A DNA stretch of 64,000 nucleotides from Polaribacter sp. MED152 (GCF_000152945.2 NC_020830.1:1178001-1242000), one strand, 5' to 3'. Counted from the first letter of the stretch, positions 54,850 through 64,000 are shown. Numbers and translations are program-made. Notes: generated by a model not told the origin, from the sequence alone.

Positions 54850-57800
54850 ATGAAAAACTTTTTAAACTTCCTTTATTCTACACGTTTAATGGCAATTTTA
54901 TTCATCTTATTTGCAGTAGCAATGGGTGTTGCCACTTTTATTGAAAACGATTATGGAACGCAAACTTCTAAAGCCTTAGTTTATAATGCATGGTGGTTTG
55001 AAGTAATAATGGTGCTATTTGTCATTAACTTTTTTGGTAATATTTTTAGATACAGGTTATATAAAAAAGAAAAGTGGGCAACCTTAATGTTTCACATTGC
55101 CTTTTTATTTGTAATTATTGGTGCTGCTGTAACCAGATATATAGGTTACGAAGGTATTATGCTAATTGATGAAGGTGAAACTACAAACACGTTTTTATCT
55201 GAAACGACTTACGTAAATGTTATTGTTGATAATAATGAAGTTCAAAAAAATGTACATGAACCTATTTTATTAAGTGCTTGGGGTTCTAATTCTTGGTCTT
55301 ATTCAGACGATTTTAAGGGTACAGATTATTCAATTGATTTGGTAGACTATATTCCTTGGGCAGAGCAAAAATTAGTAGATGATGAAAATGGTGTTGAGTA
55401 TTTATTCTTGGTAGAGTCTTCTAGTGGAAATAGACATGAACACTACATAAAATCTGGAACAGTTTCCAATATCCACAATATTTTAGTGGGTTATAATGCT
55501 AAGGATGACAATGCTTCTATAAACATTTTTAAAAGGAATGATTCTTTAAAAATTAAAACAAAATTTGATGGTAATTATAAAATAATGGCCACTTTAACAG
55601 ATGGTGTTGTTAAAAAGGATAGTGTACAGGAATTTAATTTACGTTCATTGTACAATGTTGCAGAATTGCCATTTGTAGTGCCAGAATTGCCTAAAAAAGG
55701 AATCATGAAAACCTTAAGTGGTGCTAAAGACGATGAAAAATTGGATGTTATTGTGGTTGATGTAACTACAAATGACCAAACCAAAAGAGTAGAATTAACT
55801 GGTGGTAAATTTAATGTAGACAATTCACAAGAATTTACGTTAGAGGGTTTAAATTTTAGAATGTGGTATGGGGCCAAAATTTTAAATGCACCATTTAGCA
55901 TTAAATTAAACGACTTTCAGTTAGAAAAATATCCAGGTTCAGAAAGTGCAGCCTCTTACGCAAGTGAAGTAACTGTCATAGACAATGAAGAATCTTTTGA
56001 TTACCGTATTTTCATGAATCATATTTTAGATCATAAAGGGTATAAGTTTTTTCAATCGAGCTATGATTTATCAGGAGAAAGAGAGCAAACACACTTATCT
56101 GTAAATCACGATTGGTGGGGTACATTCATTACCTATTTAGGATATTCTTTACTGTATACAGGTATGATTTGTATTTTCTTTGCTAAACATACTCGTTTTG
56201 ATACCTTAAAAAAATCACTAAAGAAGATTAGAACTAAAAAAACAACAATGTCTTTAATTACTGCATTGTTTATTTCTTCTTTTGCCATTGCTCAAGATGC
56301 AGATCATGATCATTCAGATCCAAATCATGTGCATGAGCCAGCCAAAACAGAGGTTGTTACTCAAAAAGCAGATCCTCATAAGGTAAATAGAATTACTAAT
56401 GCACAAATTGATTCTATTTTACAAGCCAATAAAATATCTTTAGAACATGCAGAGGAGTTTAATAAACTTGTAATTCAAGATGCAGGAGGTAGAATGAAAC
56501 CTGCACATACATTTGCTTCAGAATTAGTTCGTAAAGTAAGTCAGGCAGAAACGTTGCATGGCATGCAACCAAGTCAGGTTTTACTATCAATTATAGAAAA
56601 CTCTAGACTTTGGTATGAAGTTCCTTCTGTCTATTTAGAAGAAGAAAACATGAAAATTCGTGAGCAATTAGGTCTTGCTGATACTACAACCTATGCTCGT
56701 TTATCGGACTTTTTTACAAATAGAGGTGAATATTTAATTCGTGAGCAAGTGGCTGAAGCTCAGAAAAAAAATGTGCAAAATAAATTTGAAAAAGATTTAA
56801 TTAAAATTGATAGAAGAGTTGGTTTATTGTATTCGGCTATTGGAGGTGGAATTTTAAAAATTTACCCTATTCCAGGTGACGAAAACAACAAATGGATTTC
56901 TCAACCAGAAACTTTGATGGAAAAAGGTTTTAAGGCTGCAGACACCATTTTTGTACGTAAATCGCTTCCATTATATGTTCAGTTATTACAAACTGCAAAA
57001 AAAACAAACGATTATACAAAAGCAAATCAAGTTTTAGATGGAATTAAAAAATTCCAAAAAACCTATGGTGCAGAAGTTTATCCTTCAGAAGATAAAATTG
57101 AACTTGAAATTGCCTACAATAAATACAACATCTTTAAAAAGTTAGTTCGTTATTATGGCTTTATGAGTTTATTACTTATTGGTTTTGTAGTTGCACAAAT
57201 TTTTAGTTCTAAAAAATGGATTAATTATGTAGTAAAGGTTCTTATTGGACTAACAATTGGATTCTTTTTATTACATACTGGAGGTTTAATTGCAAGATGG
57301 TATATTAGTGGAAATGCACCTTGGAGTAATGCCTATGAATCTATTATTTATGTAGCCTGGACAACCATGCTTTTCGGATTTTATTTAGGAAGAAAATCAG
57401 CATTAACCATTGCAGCAACCACTTTTATTACCTCAATTATATTATTTACAGCAAGTATGAACTGGTTAGATCCAGAAATTGCAAACCTACAACCTGTACT
57501 TAATTCATGGTGGTTATTGGTGCATGTATCTATCATTGTAGCAAGTTATGGGCCTTTAACTTTAGGTATGATTCTTGGAATTTTCTCTTTGTTTTTAATT
57601 CTATTCACCAATAAAAACAACAAGAAAAAAATGGATCTTAATATTAAAGAGATTACCATTATTAATGAAATGGCTGTTACTGTTGGTTTGGTAATGCTAA
57701 CTATAGGAAACTTTTTAGGTGGTATGTGGGCCAATGAAAGTTGGGGTCGTTATTGGGGTTGGGATCCTAAAGAAACTTGGGCTCTAATTTCAATTATGGT

Positions 57801-58053
57801 ATATGCTTTTGTATTACATATGCGTTTAATTCCTGGTTTAAGAGGTAGATATACCTTTAACTTATGGACGATTATCGCCTATGCATCTATTATGATGACA
57901 TACTTTGGAGTAAACTTTTATTTATCTGGATTACACTCTTATGCAAGTGGAGATCGTGTAATTACACCAGGTTCTGTTTACTATTCTGTAGGTTTTGTAA
58001 TCATTTTAGGCACACTTTCTTGGTTTAAATACAAGAAATACTATAAGAAGTAA
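54850..58053 (+). CDS. ccsA: ResB-CcsA fusion, system II cytochrome c synthase
   Basis: 1067 residues. It attaches haem to apocytochromes c on the periplasmic side. The N-terminal ResB-like part (about 1-460) has helices near 10-30 and 48-66 and a large periplasmic domain. Internal residues 465-485 look like a second signal/anchor (MSLITALFISSFAIAQ) followed by a His/Asp-rich linker. The C-terminal CcsA part (about 770-1067) carries the haem-handling motif SWGRYWGWDPKETWA. Fused forms are usual in Bacteroidota. Full length, intact. Confidence 0.92.
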   Translation: MKNFLNFLYSTRLMAILFILFAVAMGVATFIENDYGTQTSKALVYNAWWFEVIMVLFVINFFGNIFRYRLYKKEKWATLMFHIAFLFVIIGAAVTRYIGYEGIMLIDEGETTNTFLSETTYVNVIVDNNEVQKNVHEPILLSAWGSNSWSYSDDFKGTDYSIDLVDYIPWAEQKLVDDENGVEYLFLVESSSGNRHEHYIKSGTVSNIHNILVGYNAKDDNASINIFKRNDSLKIKTKFDGNYKIMATLTDGVVKKDSVQEFNLRSLYNVAELPFVVPELPKKGIMKTLSGAKDDEKLDVIVVDVTTNDQTKRVELTGGKFNVDNSQEFTLEGLNFRMWYGAKILNAPFSIKLNDFQLEKYPGSESAASYASEVTVIDNEESFDYRIFMNHILDHKGYKFFQSSYDLSGEREQTHLSVNHDWWGTFITYLGYSLLYTGMICIFFAKHTRFDTLKKSLKKIRTKKTTMSLITALFISSFAIAQDADHDHSDPNHVHEPAKTEVVTQKADPHKVNRITNAQIDSILQANKISLEHAEEFNKLVIQDAGGRMKPAHTFASELVRKVSQAETLHGMQPSQVLLSIIENSRLWYEVPSVYLEEENMKIREQLGLADTTTYARLSDFFTNRGEYLIREQVAEAQKKNVQNKFEKDLIKIDRRVGLLYSAIGGGILKIYPIPGDENNKWISQPETLMEKGFKAADTIFVRKSLPLYVQLLQTAKKTNDYTKANQVLDGIKKFQKTYGAEVYPSEDKIELEIAYNKYNIFKKLVRYYGFMSLLLIGFVVAQIFSSKKWINYVVKVLIGLTIGFFLLHTGGLIARWYISGNAPWSNAYESIIYVAWTTMLFGFYLGRKSALTIAATTFITSIILFTASMNWLDPEIANLQPVLNSWWLLVHVSIIVASYGPLTLGMILGIFSLFLILFTNKNNKKKMDLNIKEITIINEMAVTVGLVMLTIGNFLGGMWANESWGRYWGWDPKETWALISIMVYAFVLHMRLIPGLRGRYTFNLWTIIAYASIMMTYFGVNFYLSGLHSYASGDRVITPGSVYYSVGFVIILGTLSWFKYKKYYKK

Positions 58054-58073
58054 GGCTATTTCTTATAAAAATG

Positions 58074-58081
58074 TATTTTTG
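58074..58081 (+). promoter_or_regulatory. -7 element of the TPR-like membrane protein gene
   Basis: TATTTTTG, perfect TAnnTTTG, about 30 bp before the ATG at 58112. Confidence 0.5.
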
Positions 58082-58111
58082 CATTTCAATTTTAATCACT
58101 AAAAACAGACA

Positions 58112-58627
58112 ATGTTTAATAAAAATATAAAGTTAGTATTAGCAGTCCTTATTTCTGTATGGGCAGTTTATGAATTTTCGCAAGGAAATATTTTAAATGG
58201 AATTTCAATTCTTTTATTGGCAGGTATTTTTGTATTGCTATATTTTAAGAATGAGTTTATTTTATTGGCGTTTTTACAATTGCGTAAACAAAACTTTCCT
58301 GCAGCTCAAAAATGGTTGAGGTACATTAAAAATCCTGAGGCTGCTTTAACTACAAAGCAACAAGGTTACTATAACTATTTACATGGTATTATGCTTAGTC
58401 AAACTAACATGACTCAAGCTGAAAAATATTTAAGAAAAGCAGTACGTTTAGGTTTGGCTATGGATCATGATTTAGCCATGGCAAAATTGCAGTTAGCAGG
58501 TATAGCTATGACCAAAAGAAGAAAGCGTGAAGCAACTAATTTAATGGCAGAAGCTAAAAAATTAGACAAACATGGAATGCTTAAAGAACAAATGACCATG
58601 ATGAAACAGCAGATGAAGAAAATCTAA
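58112..58627 (+). CDS. Membrane protein with two helices and TPR-like C-terminus (DUF2892-like)
   Basis: 171 residues. Two membrane helices (about 6-24 and 28-46) form a hairpin. A soluble helical part resembles TPR repeats (AAQKWLRYIKNPEAALTTKQ; GYYNYLHGIMLSQTNMTQAEKYLRKAVRLG, key pattern) and is followed by a Met/Lys/Gln-rich tail. The family is common in flavobacteria and sometimes labelled DUF2892. Role unknown; possibly a scaffold at the membrane. Confidence 0.75.
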   Translation: MFNKNIKLVLAVLISVWAVYEFSQGNILNGISILLLAGIFVLLYFKNEFILLAFLQLRKQNFPAAQKWLRYIKNPEAALTTKQQGYYNYLHGIMLSQTNMTQAEKYLRKAVRLGLAMDHDLAMAKLQLAGIAMTKRRKREATNLMAEAKKLDKHGMLKEQMTMMKQQMKKI

Positions 58628-58643
58628 GTTTCATATTTTAAAA

Positions 58644-58680
58644 CATAAAAAAAATCCGCTTATAGCGGATTTTTTTTATG
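58644..58680. terminator. Bidirectional terminator
   Basis: A perfect 16-bp stem (CATAAAAAAAATCCGC and its complement) with a TTATA loop between convergent genes. Confidence 0.85.
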
Positions 58681-58694
58681 TTTTACTATTAAGA

Positions 58695-60308
58695 TTATTT
58701 TAATCTTGTTAGTGTTAAATCTGGATTGTATTGCACAATATACAAACCTCTATTTTCGGTATTGCTATCTCTATAATCGAATCGTGTATCAACTCGTTGA
58801 GAAACACCTTCATCAAATGTTTTCTTTAAATCTTTACCAGAAGCCAATCGCATTAAAATATCAAAAGTAATGTCAAAACCTTTTGTTGCATAATAAGAAG
58901 GTAATGTATTATTTTTTCTCTTAAACTGCTTGTTAAAAACTCTAGAAGCTAAAGACGAGGTATCATCAAAATCATCACTTACAAAGGTAAATCCTAATTT
59001 TGCTAATTTTCTGTTATCCACATTATCGTAAACTCTACCTTTATTAAAGGTAAACACCTTTGCTGTAGTTTCTTCTGGCAAACTAATTAGGCTGTTAATT
59101 ACATCCGAAACTACAATATTTTTGTCTGTAGCAATGACAACCCAGTTATTTGTGTTTGGTTGTAATACTTCTAAAAATCGATCTTTTTGAATGAATCCTT
59201 CTGTTGGAGATAATACATGCACATTGCTAATAAATGCCCCAGATAATAAAGAAGCTTTCATTTTGTTTGCTGTTAGTATGGAAGAAGCTTTCTCATCGCT
59301 TACAATAATAACATTACCTACAATTAAATTTTCTTTGATATATCTTTCTAGTTCTTCTCTAAAAACCTTTTTGTCTGGAGAAGTTTTAATGATATTAGAA
59401 GCATAGAAATTGACTTGATCATCTGAATAAACAGGATACACAATTGGAGTGCTAACATTAGAAGCCAAAGTTTTTACCTCTTCTGAATATAAAGGACCAA
59501 TGATTACATCATTCTTATTTAAGTTCTCTTGGGTAATGATGCTATTAAATTGATTACTTCTTCTGTTTCCAGTATCGTAGACATTCAATTCAACAGCTAC
59601 ACCTCTACTTCTTAAAGAATCTACTGCTATTTCTGCACCTAAATAAAAATCGGTTGCAATGTTTACGAGCGTAGCATTTTTGGCAAATATGTCTTTTAAT
59701 TCAAGCGTATCTGCCTCAAACTTATTGGCTCTAAAAGGTAAAAGCAAAGCTGCTTTTATTTCTTGTCTTGGTTTAATGTAATCTAAATACATAAACTCAT
59801 CAGCATTTACAACCTTAGAGATTCGCTTAATTTTTAAACTCATTCCTTCTTTTAAACCCTCTTTTAATTCAGGGTTTAAAACTAAAAGTTGCTCTTTACT
59901 TACGTCGTACAAATTGGTTAAACTGTAAAAAGTATCGCCTTTTTGAACTTCATAAATTACAAACATCTTTTTTAAATCGTCTGTAAGCTCATTATTTACG
60001 TTTAAACTATCTAAGGTAATTTCTGTATCTAAAGAAATATCAGTAATATCCTCTTCGTTAGCCTCTACCTTATTTTTAAAATTGTTTAGCTTGTTTTCTG
60101 GAACAACAATAAAAGTATTTGGTTTGGGTTCATTCACAACATCCGGATTTAAACGAATTAAATCTTTAGTTTGCATATTTAACTTCTGAGCAATTTTGCT
60201 CATAGTGTCACCACTTTTAACCTTATACTGTATGTATTTTTTTTGTTGTCCACAAGAAACTGTAAACGTTAAAATACATAAGAAAACAAAAAACTTTAAA
60301 TGCTTCAT
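58695..60308 (-). CDS. PBP1-like and LysM-domain lipoprotein
   Basis: 537 residues from ATG 60308. The five extra upstream codons would overlap guaA and spoil the signal. MKHLKFFVF, a hydrophobic stretch and TVSC form a lipoprotein signal. Two LysM modules (about 30-75, YKVKSGDTMSKIAQKLNMQ; about 122-170, YEVQKGDTFYSLTNLYDV) bind peptidoglycan. From about 185 a periplasmic-binding-protein type I domain follows (AALLLPFRANKF, DVIIGPLYSEEVK). It may link cell wall and ligand sensing; the ligand is unknown. It begins 5 bp after guaA. Confidence 0.86.
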   Translation of the reverse strand: MKHLKFFVFLCILTFTVSCGQQKKYIQYKVKSGDTMSKIAQKLNMQTKDLIRLNPDVVNEPKPNTFIVVPENKLNNFKNKVEANEEDITDISLDTEITLDSLNVNNELTDDLKKMFVIYEVQKGDTFYSLTNLYDVSKEQLLVLNPELKEGLKEGMSLKIKRISKVVNADEFMYLDYIKPRQEIKAALLLPFRANKFEADTLELKDIFAKNATLVNIATDFYLGAEIAVDSLRSRGVAVELNVYDTGNRRSNQFNSIITQENLNKNDVIIGPLYSEEVKTLASNVSTPIVYPVYSDDQVNFYASNIIKTSPDKKVFREELERYIKENLIVGNVIIVSDEKASSILTANKMKASLLSGAFISNVHVLSPTEGFIQKDRFLEVLQPNTNNWVVIATDKNIVVSDVINSLISLPEETTAKVFTFNKGRVYDNVDNRKLAKLGFTFVSDDFDDTSSLASRVFNKQFKRKNNTLPSYYATKGFDITFDILMRLASGKDLKKTFDEGVSQRVDTRFDYRDSNTENRGLYIVQYNPDLTLTRLK

Positions 60309-60313
60309 ATATG

Positions 60314-61849
60314 TTATTCCCATTCTATAGTTGCAGGTGGTTTAGAGCTAATATCATACACTACTCTATTTACACCTTTTACTTGATTGATTATTTTGTT
60401 TGATGTTTTTTGCAAGAATTTATAAGGTAAATCTACCCAATCTGCAGTCATTCCATCAGTACTTTCTACGGCTCTTAATGCTACTACTTTTTCATAGGTT
60501 CTTTCATCACCCATAACTCCAACTGAGTTTACAGGTAATAACATTGCTCCTGCTTGCCATACTTTATCGTATAAACCATCTTCTCTTAAACCATTAATGA
60601 AGATTGCATCTACTTCTTGCAAAATACGAACTTTTTCTGCAGTCACATCTCCTAAAATACGAATGGCCAAACCAGGCCCTGGAAAAGGATGTCTGCCTAA
60701 CAATTGCTTATCAATTCCCATTGATGCACCTACTCTTCTTACCTCATCTTTAAAAATCATTCTTAATGGCTCCACAATTTTTAACTTCATAAAATCTGGC
60801 AAACCACCAACATTATGATGACTTTTTATGGTTGCTGAAGGTCCTCCGTTTACAGATACAGATTCAATAACATCTGGATAAATAGTTCCTTGAGCTAACC
60901 ATTTTACATCTTTTATTTGATGCGCTTCATCATCAAAAACATCAATAAATGTATTACCAATGGCTTTTCTCTTTGCTTCAGGATCACTTAAGCCTGCTAA
61001 TTTGGTTAAGAAACGTTCTGAGGCATCTACACCTTTAACGTTTAATCCCATTCCTTCGTATTGTTTTAGTACACTTTCGAACTCATTTTTTCTTAAAAGT
61101 CCGTTATTTACAAAAATACAATACAAGTTTTTGCCAATAGCTTTGTGCAATAAAACAGCTGCTACAGAAGAATCTACACCACCTGAAAGCCCTAAAACTA
61201 CTTTATCATTACCTACTTTTTCTTTGATAGCATCTACTGTACTTTCTACAAAAGAATCTGGTGTCCAGTTTTGTGCTAGACCTGCTATATCAACTAAAAA
61301 ATTTGCTAATAATTGTTTACCATCTGTAGAATGATACACTTCTGGGTGAAATTGAATTCCGTAAGTAGTTTCACCCTCTATTTTATACGCAGCATTTTCT
61401 ACATCTGAAGTACTTGCTAATAAAACTGCATTGGTTGGTAATTCTTTAATTGTATCTGAATGGCTCATCCAAACCTGGCTACCTTCTACTATATTTCTAA
61501 AAAAACTTTCGTCTTTTTTAATGTAAGATAAGTTTGCTCTACCATATTCTCTAGTATTAGATTCTGCAACTTTTCCTCCAGAAAAGTGAGCCAAATACTG
61601 AGCTCCATAACAAACTGCCAACATTGGCTTTTTACCTCTAATTGCAGATAAATCTGGATGTAATACTAGCTCGCCTCTAACTGAATTAGGGCTACCTGAT
61701 AGTATTACCGCTTTAAAATTATCTACATTGTCTGGTAAATGGTTGTAAGGATGAATTTCACAATAGATGTTTAATTCTCTAACTCTTCTCGCAATTAATT
61801 GAGTGTATTGCGAACCGAAATCTAAAATAAGTACGTTGTGTTGTTGCAT
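60314..61849 (-). CDS. guaA: GMP synthase (glutamine-hydrolysing)
   Basis: 511 residues from the ATG at 61849; a TTG two codons earlier is rejected. It converts XMP to GMP. GATase domain with [15 protein letters not shown], Cys in [10 protein letters not shown], and [13 protein letters not shown]-pyrophosphatase loop [14 protein letters not shown]. Dimerisation domain with the C-terminal [10 protein letters not shown] -7 element TATTTTTG lies only 3 nt upstream of the ATG, so the mRNA may be leaderless. The downstream LysM gene is cotranscribed. Confidence 0.97.
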   Translation of the reverse strand: MQQHNVLILDFGSQYTQLIARRVRELNIYCEIHPYNHLPDNVDNFKAVILSGSPNSVRGELVLHPDLSAIRGKKPMLAVCYGAQYLAHFSGGKVAESNTREYGRANLSYIKKDESFFRNIVEGSQVWMSHSDTIKELPTNAVLLASTSDVENAAYKIEGETTYGIQFHPEVYHSTDGKQLLANFLVDIAGLAQNWTPDSFVESTVDAIKEKVGNDKVVLGLSGGVDSSVAAVLLHKAIGKNLYCIFVNNGLLRKNEFESVLKQYEGMGLNVKGVDASERFLTKLAGLSDPEAKRKAIGNTFIDVFDDEAHQIKDVKWLAQGTIYPDVIESVSVNGGPSATIKSHHNVGGLPDFMKLKIVEPLRMIFKDEVRRVGASMGIDKQLLGRHPFPGPGLAIRILGDVTAEKVRILQEVDAIFINGLREDGLYDKVWQAGAMLLPVNSVGVMGDERTYEKVVALRAVESTDGMTADWVDLPYKFLQKTSNKIINQVKGVNRVVYDISSKPPATIEWE

Positions 61850-61852
61850 GCG

Positions 61853-61860
61853 CAAAAATA
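61853..61860 (-). promoter_or_regulatory. -7 element of guaA
   Basis: Minus-strand TATTTTTG, perfect TAnnTTTG, 3 nt from the guaA ATG; predicts a leaderless start. Confidence 0.5.
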
Positions 61861-61932
61861 ATATTTTGATATTAGATTTAGCATATATACATATTAGAAT
61901 TTTACAAACTTTTAGAATTTGCTAATGATTGC

Positions 61933-62997
61933 CTAGAATTTGTAGACAATAGCATTGATATTCATACCTGCACCAACAGAAGCTAAGATTACAACATCGC
62001 CTTTCTTTACTTCTTGATTTTCTATTTGCCCTTTTAAAACCAAATCTAATAAAGTAGGTACAGTAGCTACAGAGCTATTACCCAATTTATGAATACTCAT
62101 AGGCATTACACCTTCTGGAATTGGTGTTTTAAACAGTCTGTAAAAACGTTTAATAATGGCTTCATCCATTTTTTCATTGGCCTGATGAATGAATACTTTC
62201 TTAACATCATCAATTTGTAAACCACTTTTATCTAAGGCCAATTTCATTGCTTTTGGTACATGCGTAATTGCAAATTCATAAATTTTACGACCATGCATTT
62301 TTATATAACGTACATCCCTATCATTCTGTGGATTGTAAGAACCTCCAAAAAATAAGTAATTTGCCTCTTCTTTTGCAAAAGTTTGTGAAGCATGACTTAA
62401 AATTCCTGAATCTTTCTCTGTAGTTTGTTCCACAATACAGGCACCTGCTCCATCACTATAAATCATAGAATCTCTATCATGTTTGTCTACAACTCTAGAT
62501 AATGTTTCTGCACCTATAACTAAACATTTTTTAGCAATACCTGCTTTTATAAACGCTTGAGCCTGAATTACACCTTCTATCCAACCAGGGCAACCAAAAA
62601 GCACATCATATGCTACACAATTAGGATTGGCAATTTGCAATTTTGCTTTCACTCTGGTAGCTAAACTTGGTAGTGTATCACCTTGAATAGCTCCTGGTTT
62701 TACATCACCAAAATTATGAGCAAAAATGATATAATCTAATTCCTCTGGATTTACTTTTGCATCTGCTATTGCTTTCTCTGCAGCAAAAAATGCCAAATCT
62801 GAAGTGTTGTAAGTTTGCTTTGCATACCTTCTTTCTTCAATACCTGTAATTCCTTTAAATTTCTCAATGATCACAGTATTGGTAGCCTCAAATTTTGAAC
62901 CATCATTATTCAAAAAATCAAAATCTAAAAAGTCGTTATTTGCCTTTTTTAATGAAGGAATAAAAGTACCTGTTCCAGTAATTTTTGATGAAATCAT
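61933..62997 (-). CDS. 3-oxoacyl-ACP synthase III family protein
   Basis: 354 residues, KASIII fold. Nucleophile Cys136 in FGCPGWIEG, His in VFIHQANEKMDEA, Asn in KLGNSSVATVPTLLDL. It is longer and more divergent than housekeeping FabH. Homologues in Pseudomonas use acyl-CoA from beta-oxidation to start fatty-acid synthesis. The upstream palindrome is the same as at marR-fadNAE, which supports a link to fatty-acid degradation. Monocistronic; starts 50 bp after the operator. Confidence 0.9.
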   Translation of the reverse strand: MISSKITGTGTFIPSLKKANNDFLDFDFLNNDGSKFEATNTVIIEKFKGITGIEERRYAKQTYNTSDLAFFAAEKAIADAKVNPEELDYIIFAHNFGDVKPGAIQGDTLPSLATRVKAKLQIANPNCVAYDVLFGCPGWIEGVIQAQAFIKAGIAKKCLVIGAETLSRVVDKHDRDSMIYSDGAGACIVEQTTEKDSGILSHASQTFAKEEANYLFFGGSYNPQNDRDVRYIKMHGRKIYEFAITHVPKAMKLALDKSGLQIDDVKKVFIHQANEKMDEAIIKRFYRLFKTPIPEGVMPMSIHKLGNSSVATVPTLLDLVLKGQIENQEVKKGDVVILASVGAGMNINAIVYKF

Positions 62998-63047
62998 TTT
63001 GTTTTTATTTTTCTAGGTCGAATTTACAACAATGAACCTACAATTAT

Positions 63048-63067
63048 TTACTATGCATGCATAGTAA
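63048..63067. promoter_or_regulatory. MarR-type operator upstream of the KASIII gene
   Basis: TTACTATGCATGCATAGTAA is a perfect 20-bp palindrome, identical to the core of the operator at 4001-4028. It lies 50 bp upstream of the KASIII ATG and far from any other MarR gene in the window. Identity of the operator suggests control by the MarR protein encoded at 4045. Confidence 0.75.
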
Positions 63068-63121
63068 TGGAAAAGTCAAAAAAGGCTTTTAAAAAAATAG
63101 TATTTATAAAAAATAGCCTAA

Positions 63122-63502
63122 TTATTTAAACATATTCATCTTAAGCTTCATCACTGTTGCAATTGAGCTTGCCCTATTTTTCATTAGCCTAGCTTTAGCA
63201 CCATTAAAATTGGCATCAATTACCTCAAAAAAATACGATATCCAAATGTCAAAATGCGCCTTTTTAAATGCCATTTTTGCATTCAATTTAAGATGTTTTT
63301 GCATCACATTTTCTTGATAACTTAACGAATCAAAAAGAATATCATTCCAAAATTTAGTGATAGATTCAAGATGGACATCCAATTGATTTTCAGTTACAAT
63401 TTCCTTGAAAAATGGACTCATAGATGCATCACTCAACAATTTCTTATAAAAGGAGGTTATGATGAAATGAATATCCGCTTTTGATGATATATCAGGCTTC
63501 AT
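63122..63502 (-). CDS. Group III truncated haemoglobin
   Basis: 126 residues, usual for group III (P) globins. N-terminal IHFIITSFYKKLLSDASMSPFF, then the E-helix area with HLESITKFWNDILF and FKKAHFDIWISYFFEVI (conserved His/Trp pattern). It binds haem and O2/NO; a peroxide or NO role is typical. Its ATG overlaps the cdd stop by 1 nt (TAATG), so it is coupled to cytidine deaminase, an unusual partner. Confidence 0.88.
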   Translation of the reverse strand: MKPDISSKADIHFIITSFYKKLLSDASMSPFFKEIVTENQLDVHLESITKFWNDILFDSLSYQENVMQKHLKLNAKMAFKKAHFDIWISYFFEVIDANFNGAKARLMKNRASSIATVMKLKMNMFK

Positions 63503-63984
63503 TATAAGTAAGAACTGTCAAAAGAAAACGGAAGTAAAGAAGCAAGAGAATTGGTTTTAATTACTTCACCTATTTCTCCCATAAACAGAATTGAAAAGGA
63601 TTGTTTTTGTTTCATTTCATATTCAGATAATGATTGTCTGCAAGCACCACAAGGACCTACAGGTTTATCTACTTTAGAAATAGCGGAACTAGCAGAAATA
63701 GCCAACTTTAATACTTTCATTTCTGGATATTCAGATCCAGCTCTCCAAATAGCCACTCTTTCTGCACACATACCTGAAGGATAAGCTGCATTTTCTTGGT
63801 TATTTCCCAAAACAACAACTCCATTATCTAACAACAAGGCTGCACCAACACTAAATTTAGAATAAGGAGCATAGGCTTTTTTTCTTGCCTCAATTGCTTT
63901 ATCCATAAGCTGTTTGTCTTCCTTGTCTAACTCAGAAATGTCATTATATACTATTGCAGAAGATTTTATTTCGATATTTTTCAT
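63502..63984 (-). CDS. cdd: Cytidine deaminase
   Basis: 160 residues from the ATG at 63984; the five-codon upstream extension is atypical. It deaminates cytidine to uridine. The tetrameric type shows Cys ligands: SGMCAERVAIW and GPCGACRQSL. Also SKFSVGAALLLDNG. The product feeds the uridine kinase (udk) pathway. Full length. Confidence 0.94.
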   Translation of the reverse strand: MKNIEIKSSAIVYNDISELDKEDKQLMDKAIEARKKAYAPYSKFSVGAALLLDNGVVVLGNNQENAAYPSGMCAERVAIWRAGSEYPEMKVLKLAISASSAISKVDKPVGPCGACRQSLSEYEMKQKQSFSILFMGEIGEVIKTNSLASLLPFSFDSSYL

Positions 63985-64000
63985 ATGTGTAAAAGTCAAA

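Noticed and set aside
60960..61334. 124-residue reading frame opposite guaA
   Set aside because: Shadow of guaA with no recognisable domain or promoter.
1..64000. CRISPR array, insertion sequence or prophage
   Set aside because: No regular spaced repeats, transposase, integrase or phage structural gene was seen.

Overview
The window looks like chromosomal DNA of a marine member of the Flavobacteriaceae (Polaribacter/Tenacibaculum-like; the genus is an inference). The DNA is strongly AT-rich. Many genes are preceded by the Bacteroidota -7 promoter element TAnnTTTG. Several encoded families are typical of Flavobacteriia: Lacal_2735, TIGR03643/DUF2805, the PBP1-LysM lipoprotein, the GH3-family protein and the ResB-CcsA fusion. 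I see no insertion sequence, phage, CRISPR array or rRNA. There is one tRNA, Pro(TGG). No stretch longer than about 300 bases lacks a gene.

Layout, 1-25 kb. 1-3866 (minus) is an ABC-2 exporter, an MscS channel and an outer-membrane barrel protein in one operon. 4045-9948 (plus) is an autoregulated marR-fadN-fadA-fadE beta-oxidation operon. 10053-14828 holds an M28 peptidase lipoprotein, a J/KTSC protein, an unknown lipoprotein, thioredoxin reductase and a sugar dehydrogenase. After tRNA-Pro, 15117-27767 is a light and oxidative-stress island. It has four photolyase/cryptochrome-family proteins (CRY-DASH, iron-sulfur (6-4) type, a third family member and a class I CPD photolyase). With them are a flavin reductase, GTP cyclohydrolase I, DUF2256, TIGR03643, glutathione peroxidase, SDRs, DUF3050, SRPBCC and small unknown proteins.

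Layout, 28-64 kb. 27938-38810 is a neutral-lipid locus: a WS/DGAT acyltransferase with an SCP2-like tail, two alpha/beta hydrolases, a GPAT-HAD phosphatase-LPAAT fusion, GpsA, a coiled-coil protein and a SARP-like (BTAD) activator. Two Lys-rich, phasin-like proteins follow. 38930-46890 carries a TetR regulator with an AarF/UbiB kinase, then udk-ftsB-mutA-mutB, then a GH3-family enzyme. 47139-54747 carries a radical-SAM/TIGR03915 DNA-repair pair, an FAD/NAD(P)-binding protein, acetolactate synthase with a semialdehyde dehydrogenase, and a HExxH protein. 54850-63984 carries the cytochrome c synthase fusion, a TPR-like membrane protein, a PBP1-LysM lipoprotein, guaA, a KASIII enzyme, a truncated haemoglobin and cytidine deaminase.

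Three regulatory patterns stand out. (1) The gap after the SARP-like gene has two tandem promoters with the same geometry: two GYAACTC heptamers on an 11-bp period, then exactly 8 bp, then TAnnTTTG. This is the architecture of Streptomyces SARP targets on a Bacteroidota core promoter. (2) The ATGCAT-centred palindrome next to marR recurs 59 kb away, upstream of the KASIII gene, which ties fatty-acid degradation to a condensing enzyme. (3) TTGTTTAA-N16-TTAAACAA lies upstream of two transcription units in the photolyase island and may be a shared operator. Together the window suggests lipid turnover: fatty acids are degraded under MarR control or stored as TAG/wax esters under SARP-like control.
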